Source: DATDIC01 sp963777625
GTDB lineage: Bacteria; Pseudomonadota; Alphaproteobacteria; Acetobacterales; Acetobacteraceae
Reading direction: 5' to 3'
DNA length: 64,000 nt
Assembly: GCA_963777625.1 (NCBI GenBank)
Contig: CAVZRO010000026.1
Location: 1-64,000 of the forward strand
The translations under genes and the position numbers were made by a program. A model generated the notes under the pieces. It searched no databases. It saw nothing but the letters and a program-made list of their open reading frames with translations, and was not told the origin of the DNA. This document shows positions 36,130 through 45,372 of the stretch, in pieces; the first letter of the stretch is position 1; each line of letters begins with the position of its first letter.

Positions 36130-36216
36130 AGCGTTCCGAACCGCTCCCGTGCACGGGCGAGCCTGGAACGGCGCCGTCATCGCGCCGGCTAATGGGCTGG
36201 TTGAGGCCGGCTCCGG

Positions 36217-36567
36217 CTAGGGATTTCGAGGCAGATCCTGTGTTTCTGGATAATTGGCGACTGCAATCCGAAGCAGTGCGCTCCGTGACGTGATCTCTGT
36301 CCTTTTCTGACCTCGCCTCGGCAGCGGAACTTTGATGCAGGCACAACAACCCACCAGCAGCGCCCCCAGCGCCTTTGCCCCTATCTCGGACGCTGGCCCG
36401 TCACCGCGCTTCGTGACAGCGATCACGCCTCGCTCGGGCACGAATTCAATATGCTCGACTGTGGCACGGTAAAGTCCCAGAGCCTCGGCGATCGAGGGCA
36501 CAGCGACGATTGCCCGCAAAATGGCGGGTGCATCAAACTCGACCACTCTGTATTCCAGCACGGGCAT
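36217..36567 (-). CDS. hypothetical small protein
   Basis: A 116-residue frame starts at the ATG at 36567 (MPVLEYRVVEFDAPAILRAI), with a plausible GAGAGGGG-like ribosome site about ten bases upstream. It is a mixed alpha/beta sequence with no signal peptide. Near the C-terminus a hydrophobic segment contains paired cysteines (LGALLVGCCACIKVPLP), followed by basic residues. I recognise no family. The longer in-frame start (36699) reads through Arg-rich text without features. It lies alone between repeats and the decayed sugar transporter, so it is only moderately credible. Confidence 0.4.
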   Translation of the reverse strand: MPVLEYRVVEFDAPAILRAIVAVPSIAEALGLYRATVEHIEFVPERGVIAVTKRGDGPASEIGAKALGALLVGCCACIKVPLPRRGQKRTEITSRSALLRIAVANYPETQDLPRNP

Positions 36568-36897
36568 TGGACGTGCCCCTCTCCGGCACGGCGATCGTGT
36601 GAGTTGCAGGTCGAACGTCCGCATATTTGGTCGCGTCATGCAATCCCCAGGTGTGGCCAAGCGTGACGGTTCCTGTCCGCCCACGATCCGGTCAACCATC
36701 TATTTCACTTTCGCCGCGAGCGCGTCATCAATGTCGAGTATCCAAAAACGCCAATGCGCGCTTTTGAGTTCTGGGCCGAGATCATCGGTCCTGTCGTTGC
36801 GTCGTAATTGTGCGTGCGTCTCGACCGCGGCCATTCGCTTGACCCCGGTTGCTCCGGCCGGCGATAGTCGTGCCAAGAAATCAGGAAGGAATGAGTT
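36568..36897. other. upstream region of the sugar-ABC binding protein
   Basis: No gene stands out here. The end carries a good ribosome site (AGGAAGGA) eight bases before the ATG at 36898, showing that the downstream binding-protein gene was once properly expressed. Promoter elements were not identifiable by eye. Confidence 0.5.
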
Positions 36898-38192
36898 ATG
36901 CTCATCGGTCGCCGTACGACTCTGGGTCTGATCGGCGCGACGGCGATCGCTCCCGCGACGCGCGCGGCGACGGGCTTCGATTGGAAGCGCTACAGCGGCA
37001 AGCAGCTTCGCTTCATGGTGTCGGTCCATCCCTGGACCCAATGGGCACAGGGCCAGCTTCCCGCGCTGGAGCGCGACACCGGCATCAAGGTGAGCTGGGA
37101 AATCCTCTATGAGGATCAGCTTCGTCAGAAGCTGCCACTGACCTTGCGTGCTGATCCCGGGGCGGTCGATGGGTTCTTCACGCTGCCTTCGTGGGACGCC
37201 GCTGCCTTCACGCGCGCGGGCTGGTACGCGCCGCTCGAGTAAGTTCATCCACTCCGACATGACGGCACCGGATTGGGACTTCGCCGACTTCTTCCCGAAC
37301 ATCCTGAAGATCGCGCAGTTCAGCGGAGAGCAGATCGGCATCCCGATCACCATCGAGCTCCAGGCGCTGTTCATGAACAAGAGTATGCTGGCGGCAAAGC
37401 AGCTTCAGGCGCCGGACACGCTCGACGCGCTGATGACGGCGGCGCGGGCGCTGAACAACCCGACCGGCGACGTCTCCGGCATCGTCACGCGAGGCGACGG
37501 CGTGCAGGCCGTCTATACGTTCGCGCCGTTCCTGTTCGCCTTCGGCGGCCGCTGGCAGGATGAGAAGGGTGCCCCGGAGCTCGGCTTCCCTCGCGGTCGT
37601 GAGCGCGTTGAAATACTACGGCGATCTGCTGCGCTCGGCGGGGCCGCCGAACATCCTGGGGATGCAGTGGAAGACCACCTATCCCCTGTTCCAGCAAGCG
37701 CATTCCGCGATGTTCATCGATGCGACCAACTTCCTCGCCTACTTCAAGGACCCCGCACAGTCGCGCGTGGTCGGCGAGGTCGGCGTGGCACCGCTGCCGG
37801 CCGGGCCCGGGGGAAGTCACAGCACGGTGATATCCTGGGCGCCGGCGATCGCGGCGTCGTCGAAGCAACAGGAAGCGACCTGGACCGCGATCCAGTAGCT
37901 CACCTCAAAGTCGGCGATGGCGTCCTCCACGGAGGCGACGCACCTGCCGCCGTCGCGCCAGTCGATCTATAATAGCGACGTCTTCGCGAAATCGGTGCCG
38001 CCCGACATGATCGCGACGACCAAGCTGGAGATCCCGAACGCGGTTCCGAACGGCGCCAATCCGCTGGTCGTCCCCATCCCGGAAGTGCGTGCCGCCATCG
38101 GCGAAGCGATCACCACCGTGCTGCGCGGCGGCGACGCCGGGAACGCCGCCAACGCCATGCAGAAACAGGTGGTAAGCATCCTGAATGGCTGA
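36898..38192 (+). pseudogene. sugar ABC transporter substrate-binding protein, multiply disrupted
   Basis: This is a type 1 extracellular solute-binding protein (UgpB/MalE class, about 430 residues originally). The start has a Tat-like leader (MLIGRRTTLGLIGATAIA), followed by FMVSVHPWTQWAQGQ and GIKVSWEILYEDQLRQK. The frame breaks at about 37237 (extra T in 'gagtaag'), again near 37600, and there is an in-frame TAG at 37896 after TWTAIQ. Beyond it SRQSIYNSDVFAKS and the C-terminal NAANAMQKQVVSILNG still match the family. With three lesions it cannot be functional. Two permease genes follow; no ATPase gene is nearby, so it would have relied on a shared MsmK/UgpC-type subunit. Confidence 0.88.
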
Positions 38193-39108
38193 CGTCGGCG
38201 CCGATCGCGCTTGGCCGCGCGGCTGCGCGTCCTGTCACGCGCCGCCGACGCGACTGGACCCCGGACATCCTGACCGCGCCGGCGCTGGTGGCAATCGCGC
38301 TGGTGATGGGGTTTCCGCTCGCTCTACCTCGGATACATGAGCCTGCATCGATGGTCGCTCATCGGCTTCGCCGCGCCGCGCTTCATCGGTCTGCGACAAC
38401 TTCGCCGCGATGGCCGGCGACGCGCGCTTCACCGGCGCGCTGGAGCGAACGCTCTATTTCACCGCGCTCGGGCTCGCGTCGAACATGCCCGCTGGATTGG
38501 GCATTGCGCTGCTGCTGGACCAGCGATTCCCGACGCGCGACCTGCTGCGCGCACTGCTGATCCTGCCGATGGTCGCGACGCCGGTGGCAATGGGCCTCGT
38601 CTGGGTGGTAATGCTCGACCCCTCGCTCGGCATCGTGCGCTGGCTTTTCAGCCTGCTCGGCATCTCCTCGCCGCCGCTCTGGTTGTCCGATCCCGCCTGG
38701 GTCATTCCCACGCTGGTAATGGTCGATGCCTGGATGTGGACACCGATGGTGGCGCTGATCTGCATGGCGGGCCTCGCCGCGCTGCCTCCCGAACCGTTCG
38801 AGGCGGCCCGCGTCGACGGCGCCTGCGTCTGGCAGCGGTTCCGGTTTATCACCCTGCCCCTGCTTATGCCGGCACTGCTGGTCGCGGCGATGCTGCGCGT
38901 GATGGACCTGCTGAAGGTCATCGACATCATCTATGTGATGACCGGCGGCGGGCCGGGCCACGCGTCGGAGACGATGAATGTCTACAACTACCTCGTGGCG
39001 CTCACCTACGATCGGATCGGCTATGGCTCGGCGGTGGCGCTGGTGCTGTTCGCGCTGGTGCTGATCTGCACGCTCGGGCTGATCCGGCTGCGTCGAGTGG
39101 CGTCATGA
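38185..39108 (+). pseudogene. sugar ABC transporter permease (MalF/UgpA type), frameshifted at 5' end
   Basis: The C-terminal two thirds (38410-39108, one open frame) is a good permease: TLYFTALGLASNMPAGLGIA, GLVWVVMLDPSLGIVRW, the EAA loop EAARVDGACVWQRFRFITLP and VMTGGGPGHASET. Before it the N-terminal helix reads in two other frames (WTPDILTAPALVAIALVMGF, then LYLGYMSLHRWSLIGF), with the start ATG at 38185 in yet another. At least two and probably three single-base insertions fall within about 220 bases. It belongs with the disrupted binding protein. The stop overlaps the start of the next permease. Confidence 0.83.
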
Positions 39109-39920
39109 GGCGCCAGCGCGTGCGCCAGGGCGTGCTAATTGCCGCCGGCTGGACGGTCGTCGGCGCTTTCCTCGCCCCGCTTGCCTGGATGGTGCTCGGC
39201 TCGTTCAAATCGACCGTGGACTTCCTCGCCTATCCACCGGTGTGGGTGTTCCATCCGACACTCGGTAACTACGCGCAGGTGCTCGCCGACAATTCGTTCC
39301 CCCGCTATGTGACGAACAGCACGGTGGTCGCGGTCGGCGCTACGCTGATTGGGCTGCTGCTCGGTATCCCCGCCGCCTACGCGCTGGCGCGCTACCGCCG
39401 CGCGGCGGTCGGCGTGGTGTTGCTGGCGGCACGCATGGCGCCGGGGATCGCGTTCCTGATCCCGCTGTTCGTCATGTTCCTGTCGCTGCACCTGGTCGGA
39501 AGCTACGTCAGCCTGATCGCCAGCCATCTGATTTTCACATTGCCGCTGACCGTTTGGATGATGGTGGGGTTCATCGAGGCGGTTCCCGCGGAGATCGAGC
39601 AGGCCGCGCTGCTCGACGGGTGCTCCATCGCCGGCGTGCTGGTGCGGATGGTGTTGCCGCTGACGGCCCCGGGAATCGCCGCCACCTCCATCCTCGCGTT
39701 TATCGCGTCGTGGAACAACTTCCTGTTCGCGCTGGTACTGTCGAACGACCGGACCAAGACGCTGCCGGTCGCCGTGCTGGGCTATATCGGCTACAACTCG
39801 ATTCAGTGGGGAAGTCTGATGGCCGCCGCCACCTTGATCACGCTGCCCGTGCTGGTCCTCGCGCTCTCGGTGCAGCGCTATATGGTGCGCGGGCTGGTGG
39901 CTGGCGCTGTCACCGGATAG
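39105..39920 (+). CDS. sugar ABC transporter permease (MalG/UgpE type)
   Basis: This intact 271-residue inner-membrane protein has six helices. FLAPLAWMVLGSFKSTVDFL and the EAA motif EQAALLDGCSIAGVLVRMVLP identify the MalG/LacG class, and WNNFLFALVLSNDRTKTLPVAV is the conserved C-terminal stretch. The start ATG overlaps the upstream permease stop (ATGA), so it is the last gene of an operon whose first two genes are broken. It is probably non-functional in practice unless a different system supplies partners. Confidence 0.92.
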   Translation: MRRQRVRQGVLIAAGWTVVGAFLAPLAWMVLGSFKSTVDFLAYPPVWVFHPTLGNYAQVLADNSFPRYVTNSTVVAVGATLIGLLLGIPAAYALARYRRAAVGVVLLAARMAPGIAFLIPLFVMFLSLHLVGSYVSLIASHLIFTLPLTVWMMVGFIEAVPAEIEQAALLDGCSIAGVLVRMVLPLTAPGIAATSILAFIASWNNFLFALVLSNDRTKTLPVAVLGYIGYNSIQWGSLMAAATLITLPVLVLALSVQRYMVRGLVAGAVTG

Positions 39921-40415
39921 GCGGGTGCAGGATCAACTTGCCGAGCTAGTACCCAGAATCAGAGCGGCGTGACACATTAGCCCTGTCATCGCGAGCCGCC
40001 GCCTGGCGGCGTGGCGATCCAGGCGAGCGGCACAGGTCCTGTGGGCCTGGATCGCGTCGTCGCTTCGCCCCTCGCGATGACGAGGCATCCAGCGTCATGA
40101 CTCGCGCTTCCATGACGGTGGCCGCCGTTCAGGCCTACAGCCCGCCACAGCCGGTGCGTCAGTCCGGCGATCGTCACCGCCGGCGCAGGGTAGCCGGGGG
40201 CGGATCTCCGCGCTGCCAGCATCTCCTCGACCAACCGACGGCTGGTCTCATCGCACCCGACTATGCTCCCTCGATCCGCCCCAGTTGACGGTGCCCCGGC
40301 GGCCAGACCGCCCCTGGTCGTCGCCCCAGCCCTCCCCGGTTTGGCGGGGCCGGGGTTGCTGCTATACCACCGCCGCCGCCCCAAGCCGCCTGACCGGATC
40401 ACCCAAGGGATCGCC
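39921..40415. other. intergenic region before purC with REP element
   Basis: 39985-40081 is a palindromic element beginning 'gtcatcgcgag' and ending in its complement 'ctcgcgatgac', with inner complementary 'gcgatcca' and 'tggatcgc' segments, a widespread proteobacterial REP type. The rest (40082-40415) shows no supported gene and includes the purC leader with 'caaggga' as a probable ribosome site. Confidence 0.65.
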
Positions 40416-41180
40416 ATGGCCCGCCGCCGACAGCTCTATGAAGGAAAAGCCAAGATCCTGTTCGAGGGACCGGAACCCGGCACGCTTGTGCAATATTTCA
40501 AGGACGATGCGACCGCGTTCAACGCGCAGAAAAAGGGGATCATCACCGGCAAGGGCGTGCTGAACAACCGCATCAGCGAGTACCTGATGATGCGGCTCGC
40601 CGAAATCGGCATCCCGACCCACTTCGTTCGCCGGCTGAATATGCGCGAGCAATTGATCCGCGAGGTGGAGATCATTCCGCTGGAGGTCGTCGTGCGCAAC
40701 ATCGCGGCGGGCAGCCTGAGCCAGCGCCTGGGCATTCCGGAGGGCACCCGCCTGCCGCGCTCGATCATCGAGTACAACTACAAGAACGACGCGCTGGGCG
40801 ATCCGCTGGTGTCCGAGGAGCACGTCACCTGCTTCGGCTGGGCCAACACCCAGGACCTCGACGACATCGTGGCGTTGACGCTGCGCGTCAACGACTTCCT
40901 CACCGGGCTGTTCCTGGGCGTCGGCATCTCGCTGGTGGATTTCAAGCTCGAATACGGCCGCCTGTGGGAAAACGACGAGATGCGGATCGTGCTGGCCGAT
41001 GAGATCAGCCCGGACAATTGCCGGCTGTGGGACAGCAAGACCAACGAGAAGATGGACAAGGACCGGTTCCGCCGCGACCTCGGCAAGGTAGAGGAGGCAT
41101 ACCAGGAAGTCGCCAAGCGACTGGGTATCCTGCCGGAGGCCGGCTCGCGCGACATGAAGGGACCGGAGACGATGCAGTGA
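40416..41180 (+). CDS. purC: phosphoribosylaminoimidazole-succinocarboxamide synthase (SAICAR synthetase)
   Basis: This 254-residue enzyme joins CAIR and aspartate using ATP to give SAICAR, a step of de novo purine synthesis. The start is at MARRRQLYEGKAKILFEGP, which holds the conserved YEGKAK. Other family marks are LEVVVRNIAAGS, LVDFKLEYGR and DEISPDNCRLWD (ATP/metal site), then SKTNEKMDKDRFR. It is of normal length and intact. The longer frame upstream (from 40263) has no family similarity. purS follows after 43 bases. Confidence 0.97.
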   Translation: MARRRQLYEGKAKILFEGPEPGTLVQYFKDDATAFNAQKKGIITGKGVLNNRISEYLMMRLAEIGIPTHFVRRLNMREQLIREVEIIPLEVVVRNIAAGSLSQRLGIPEGTRLPRSIIEYNYKNDALGDPLVSEEHVTCFGWANTQDLDDIVALTLRVNDFLTGLFLGVGISLVDFKLEYGRLWENDEMRIVLADEISPDNCRLWDSKTNEKMDKDRFRRDLGKVEEAYQEVAKRLGILPEAGSRDMKGPETMQ

Positions 41181-41223
41181 GAGGCACGCCCCTCACCCCG
41201 CGACGCGGTGATAGGGAGCAAAT

Positions 41224-41469
41224 GTGAAAGTCCTGGTCACCGTCATGCTGAAACCGGGCGTGCTCGACCCCCAGGGTAAGGCGATCGGGCGCGCGTTGCA
41301 TGGGCTGGGTTTCGCCGGCGTGGGAGAGGTGCGCGCGGGGAAGCTGATCGAACTGGAACTGGCCGAGACGGATCCGGCGAAAGCGCGTGCCTCGGCCGAG
41401 GACATGGCGCGCCGGCTGCTCGCCAACACGGTGATCGAGAGCTACCGGGTGTCGGTGGAGGCCGCATGA
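41224..41469 (+). CDS. purS: phosphoribosylformylglycinamidine synthase subunit PurS
   Basis: This 81-residue protein holds the FGAM synthase complex together and helps pass ammonia between PurQ and PurL. MKVLVTVMLKPGVLDPQGKA and the C-terminal ARRLLANTVIESYRV are the family pattern. The start codon is GTG (an ATG two bases earlier is immediately followed by a stop), preceded by AGGGAG. The stop overlaps the purQ start (ATGA). Presence of PurS separates this system from the large single-chain PurL of enterobacteria. Confidence 0.96.
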   Translation: MKVLVTVMLKPGVLDPQGKAIGRALHGLGFAGVGEVRAGKLIELELAETDPAKARASAEDMARRLLANTVIESYRVSVEAA

Positions 41470-42155
41470 ACGCCGGGATCGTGCTGTTCCCCGGTATCAA
41501 TCGCGAGCGCGACATGGCGCTCGCGCTGCGCCGCTCGACCGGTCATGCGCCGCGGATGGTGTGGCACACCGAGACCGATTTGAGCGGGCTGGATGTCGTC
41601 GTGCTGCCCGGCGGGTTCAGCTACGGCGATTACCTGCGTTGCGGCGCCATGGCGGCACAGTCGCCGGTGATGCGCGCGGTGCGGGACTTTGCCGGGCGCG
41701 GCGGCTATGTGCTGGGCGTCTGCAACGGTTTCCAGATCCTGGTGGAGGCCGGGCTGCTGCCCGGGGCGCTGCTGCGCAATGCGGGACTGCGTTTCATCTC
41801 GGCGGACTGCCATTTGCGGGTGGAACGGACCGATACCGTCTTTTCCGGCCGCTATCAGCGCGGGCAGGTGTTCCGCGCACCGATGGCGCATGGCGACGGA
41901 AATTATTTCGCCGATGATGCGACGCTGGACCGGCTGGAAGGCGATGGCCTGGTCGGATTCCGCTACGTCACCCCGGGCAAAGAGGCGTCCGATGAAGCCA
42001 ACCGCAACGGCAGCGCGCGTAACATCGCCGGAATCTATGCGGAGAACCTGCGCGTGCTGGGACTGATGCCACATCCCGAGGACCTGGTGGACCCGCTGAT
42101 CGGCGGCACGGACGGCAAGCCGCTGTTCGACGGTCTGGCCGCTCTCGCGGCCTGA
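41466..42155 (+). CDS. purQ: phosphoribosylformylglycinamidine synthase, glutaminase subunit PurQ
   Basis: This 229-residue class I glutamine amidotransferase releases ammonia for PurL. The nucleophile Cys lies in LGVCNGFQILVEAGLLPGALL. The oxyanion region is VLPGGFSYGDYLRCGAMAA, and the His-Glu pair is in LMPHPEDLVDPLIGG. Start and stop fit the family length. It overlaps purS by four bases, ensuring 1:1 production. Confidence 0.96.
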   Translation: MNAGIVLFPGINRERDMALALRRSTGHAPRMVWHTETDLSGLDVVVLPGGFSYGDYLRCGAMAAQSPVMRAVRDFAGRGGYVLGVCNGFQILVEAGLLPGALLRNAGLRFISADCHLRVERTDTVFSGRYQRGQVFRAPMAHGDGNYFADDATLDRLEGDGLVGFRYVTPGKEASDEANRNGSARNIAGIYAENLRVLGLMPHPEDLVDPLIGGTDGKPLFDGLAALAA

Positions 42156-42185
42156 TGGGAGAGAGTTGTGGCTGACGCAACCGAC

Positions 42186-42290
42186 CTATCCCCCGTCATT
42201 CCCGCGCAAGCGGGAATCCAGCGACCGCCCACGCAACCCACGCTCTCCCCATCGATGCCCGCTTGCGCGGGCACGACGAGGCAAGAGCCA
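42186..42290. repeat. REP-like palindromes between purQ and purL
   Basis: Two hairpins, 'cattcccgcgcaagcgggaat' and 'tgcccgcttgcgcgggca', stand back to back. They are the same family as at 1511 and 11451. They lie inside the 243-base purQ-purL gap and could affect mRNA stability between the genes. Confidence 0.7.
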
Positions 42291-42398
42291 GCCTCTCGAA
42301 CTTCTGGCACAAGACAGAAATTGCCGCACATCCGACGCGAACAACTCCGCACCCCCCGTCAGTCCGCACTTCGCGACCCGCGCGGCGAATCGTAACGG

Positions 42399-44591
42399 AT
42401 GCAACCTGACGTCAACCAGGAACTGGCTCGGGAATTCGGCCTGACCGCGTCGGAATACGCCAAAATCCTGGAGATCCTGAGCCGTACCCCCACACTAACC
42501 GAACTCGGCGTGTTCAGCGTGATGTGGAGCGAGCACTGCTCCTACAAATCGTCACGCGTGTTCTTGAAGCTATTACCCACATCCGCGCCCTGGGTAATCC
42601 ATGGGCCAGGCGAGAATGCCGGCGTGGTGGACATCGGCAACGGGCTCGCCGCGGTGTTCAAGATCGAGAGCCACAATCACCCAAGTTTCATCGAGCCGTA
42701 TCAGGGCGCGGCAACCGGCGTGGGCGGCATATTGCGCGACATTTTCACCATGGGCGCGCGACCCGTGGCCAACCTGAACGCGCTGCGATTCGGCGATCCG
42801 ACCCATCCGGTCACCAGGCGCATCGTCGATGGCGTGGTGCGTGGCATCGGCGGCTACGGCAATTGCGTGGGCGTGCCGACCGTGGGCGGCGAGGTGAATT
42901 TCCACCCGGCCTACAACGGCAATCCGCTGGTCAATGCGATGACCGTCGGCATTGCGTCGAAGGACCGCATCTTTCTGTCTGCCGCCACCGGCGTCGGCAA
43001 CCCGGTGGTGTATGTCGGCTCGAAGACCGGGCGCGACGGGATCCACGGGGCGACCATGGCCTCGGCCGCGTTCGGCGCCGACTCCGAGGAAAAGCGACCG
43101 ACAGTGCAGGTGGGCGATCCGTTCACCGAGAAGCTGCTGATCGAAGCCTGCCTGGAGCTGATGGCGACCGACGCGATCGTGGCGATCCAGGACATGGGCG
43201 CCGCCGGGTTGACCAGTTCCTCGGTGGAGATGGCGGGAAAGGGCGGCGTCGGGATCGAGCTGGATCTCGACGCGGTACCGCAGCGCGAGACCGGCATGAC
43301 CGCCTACGAAATGATGCTGTCGGAAAGCCAGGAGCGCATGCTGATGGTGCTGCGCCCGGACCGGCAGGATGCGGCCCGCGCGATCTTCGAGAAATGGGAG
43401 CTGGATTTCGCGGTGATCGGGCGTCTGACCGACTCGGGTCGGATCGTGGTACGGCATCAGGGGCGCGTGGAAGCGGACATCCCTCTTGCCCCGCTGGCCG
43501 GCAAATCACCGGTATTGCATCGCCCCGTCACGGAGACGGCAAAGCAGACCCAGCTCAGCGCGGCACGTATCGAGGACCGGGTCGGCCTGACCCACGCGCT
43601 GGAACGGCTGATCGCCTGCCCCGACCTGTGCTCGCGGGCGTGGATCTGGGACCAGTACAATTCCACCATCGGCGGCCAAACCGTGAAGCGGCCCGGGACC
43701 GCGGATGCGGCGGTGGTACGGGTGGAGGGCCAGGCGATGGCCTTGGCGCTGACCACCGATTGCACGCCGCGCTATTGCGCCGCCGACCCCGAAGCGGGCG
43801 GGCGGCAGGCAGTGGCCGAGGCGTGGCGCAACCTGACCGCGGTGGGTGCCCGGCCGCTGGCGGTCACCGACAACATGAATTTCGGCAATCCGGAGCGCCC
43901 GGAGGTGATGGGCCAGTTCGCCGCCTGCATTCGCGGCATGGCGGCGGCGTGCGAGGCGCTGAAATTCCCCGTCGTGAGCGGCAATGTCAGCCTGTACAAC
44001 GAGACGGAGGGACGCGCGATCCTGCCGTCGCCGGTAATCGGGGGGCTGGGAGTAATCGATGACGCAGCGCAGGCCGTGGGGATCGCACTGCGGCCGTGGC
44101 TCGATCTGGTGCTGGTCGGCGCGACGCGGGGCTGGCTGGGGCAGTCGCTGTGGCTGCGAGAGATTGCCGGGCGCGAGGATGGCGCGCCGCCGCCGGTCGA
44201 TCTGACTGCCGAGCGCGCAGCGGGGGATTTCGTCCGCGCGCAGATCCTGGCAGGCGCGGTGCGGGCGTGTCACGACGTCTCGGATGGCGGGCTGCTGGTG
44301 GCTGTGGCGGAGATGGCGATGGCGGGCCTCGTCGGTGTCCGGCTGTCGACCGGACCGCGGGATATTCCGGGGCACGCGTTCTGGTTCGGCGAGGATCAGG
44401 GCAGGTACGTGCTGGCGGTGGGCGAAGCGGCGCCAGTGATCCGAGCGGCAGAAGCGGCTGGCCTTCCAGCTATGCGTATTGGCAACTCTGGCGGACAGGA
44501 TTTGACACTCCCCGATGGCGGAACCATATCCGTGCGCGCGTTGCGCGCGGCGCATGAACGGTTTTTTCCGTCCTGGCTGGACGGAGCCTAG
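42399..44591 (+). CDS. purL: phosphoribosylformylglycinamidine synthase, large subunit PurL
   Basis: This 730-residue ATP-dependent subunit converts FGAR to FGAM with ammonia from PurQ. The short-form PurL pattern is intact: FSVMWSEHCSYKSSR near the N-terminus, KIESHNHPSFIEPYQGAATG, GGYGNCVGVPTVGGEV, IQDMGAAGLTSSSVEM and, in the second half, TDNMNFGNPERPEVMGQF and ACHDVSDGGLLVAV. It carries two AIRS-like halves with no glutaminase domain, as expected when PurS and PurQ are separate. It is of normal length. bolA follows after 10 bases. Confidence 0.97.
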   Translation: MQPDVNQELAREFGLTASEYAKILEILSRTPTLTELGVFSVMWSEHCSYKSSRVFLKLLPTSAPWVIHGPGENAGVVDIGNGLAAVFKIESHNHPSFIEPYQGAATGVGGILRDIFTMGARPVANLNALRFGDPTHPVTRRIVDGVVRGIGGYGNCVGVPTVGGEVNFHPAYNGNPLVNAMTVGIASKDRIFLSAATGVGNPVVYVGSKTGRDGIHGATMASAAFGADSEEKRPTVQVGDPFTEKLLIEACLELMATDAIVAIQDMGAAGLTSSSVEMAGKGGVGIELDLDAVPQRETGMTAYEMMLSESQERMLMVLRPDRQDAARAIFEKWELDFAVIGRLTDSGRIVVRHQGRVEADIPLAPLAGKSPVLHRPVTETAKQTQLSAARIEDRVGLTHALERLIACPDLCSRAWIWDQYNSTIGGQTVKRPGTADAAVVRVEGQAMALALTTDCTPRYCAADPEAGGRQAVAEAWRNLTAVGARPLAVTDNMNFGNPERPEVMGQFAACIRGMAAACEALKFPVVSGNVSLYNETEGRAILPSPVIGGLGVIDDAAQAVGIALRPWLDLVLVGATRGWLGQSLWLREIAGREDGAPPPVDLTAERAAGDFVRAQILAGAVRACHDVSDGGLLVAVAEMAMAGLVGVRLSTGPRDIPGHAFWFGEDQGRYVLAVGEAAPVIRAAEAAGLPAMRIGNSGGQDLTLPDGGTISVRALRAAHERFFPSWLDGA

Positions 44592-44601
44592 GGGGACGCT
44601 G

Positions 44602-44835
44602 ATGGCGATGGCGGCCGGCGAGATCGAGGCGCTGATCAAGGCGGCGCTGCCCGACGCGCGTGTCACCGTCGAGGACCTGGCGGGCGATGGAGACCATTAC
44701 GCCGCCACCGTCATCTCCGAACAGTTCCGCGGGATACCGCGGGTGAAGCAGCATCAGATCGTGTATGCGGCGTTGCGCGGCCGCATGGGGGGCGAGTTGC
44801 ACGCGCTCGCTTTGCAGACCTCGGCGCCGGAATAG
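44602..44835 (+). CDS. BolA-family protein (Grx4 partner)
   Basis: This 77-residue BolA/IbaG-like protein contains LAGDGDHYAATVISEQFRGIPRVKQHQIVYAAL, the conserved beta-alpha core with the His that helps bind a shared 2Fe-2S cluster. The ATG follows GGGGGA and is 10 bases past purL; grxD begins 13 bases downstream. The pair BolA-monothiol glutaredoxin is a well-known heterodimer in Fe-S trafficking and iron regulation. A second, longer BolA lies at 56934. Confidence 0.93.
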   Translation: MAMAAGEIEALIKAALPDARVTVEDLAGDGDHYAATVISEQFRGIPRVKQHQIVYAALRGRMGGELHALALQTSAPE

Positions 44836-44848
44836 GAGCTAAGTAAAG

Positions 44849-45190
44849 ATGTCCGACCAGCCCGTCTTCGACCGCATCAAAGGCGAAGTGAACGATCACC
44901 CGGTCATGCTGTACATGAAGGGCACCGCGATGTTCCCGCAATGCGGGTTCTCCGCCCGCGTGGTGCAGATCCTGTCGCACCTGGGGGTACCATTCCAGAC
45001 CGCCAACGTGTTGGAAGATGCGGAACTGCGCGAGGGCATCAAGCAATTCAGCCAGTGGCCGACGATTCCGCAGCTCTACGTAAAGGGCGAGTTCGTGGGT
45101 GGCTGCGACATCGTGACCGAAATGTTCCAGTCAGGCGAGCTGGAGAGCTTGCTGACGGAAAAGGACGTTCCGCACAACGCGGCCGCATAG
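44849..45190 (+). CDS. grxD: monothiol glutaredoxin (Grx4/GrxD)
   Basis: This 113-residue protein has the CGFS active site (residues 32-35, in MFPQCGFSARVVQ) and KGTAMFP just before it, the glutathione-binding WPTIPQLYV and EFVGGCDIVTEM. Monothiol glutaredoxins of this class hold a 2Fe-2S cluster and hand it on, usually with BolA. The ribosome site AGGAG lies about 11 bases upstream. Located just after bolA at the end of the purine run, an arrangement common in Alphaproteobacteria. Confidence 0.96.
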   Translation: MSDQPVFDRIKGEVNDHPVMLYMKGTAMFPQCGFSARVVQILSHLGVPFQTANVLEDAELREGIKQFSQWPTIPQLYVKGEFVGGCDIVTEMFQSGELESLLTEKDVPHNAAA

Positions 45191-45372
45191 CGGGCATCCC
45201 CCCGCCCCTTGGCGGTGACGACGCGGGTGGCGTTACAGCGGGGATATCAGCAATAGCCGCCGCGCGGCGAAACGAGCCTCGACGGTCGCGCAGACAGGTT
45301 CTGCTTGTTTCGCCAGGATAAGGGGGCGACACTCGGCGCAGTGTCCAACTGATACTGATCGTCTGACAGCCA

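Larger units (their letters stand above)
35753..36216. other. gene-free region with three palindromes
   Basis: No gene is supported between gmk and the convergent small ORF. The region carries palindromes at 35954-36004, 36017-36067 and 36099-36129, described separately. The flanks (35753-35950 and 36130-36216) show nothing recognisable. Confidence 0.7.

Noticed and set aside
36700..37380. Minus-strand open frame of 226 residues over the sugar-binding protein
   Set aside because: It overlaps a recognisable (though broken) binding protein on the plus strand and has no motif of its own.
39986..40417. Minus-strand open frame upstream of purC
   Set aside because: It reads through a palindromic REP element and lacks a ribosome site or any recognisable domain.
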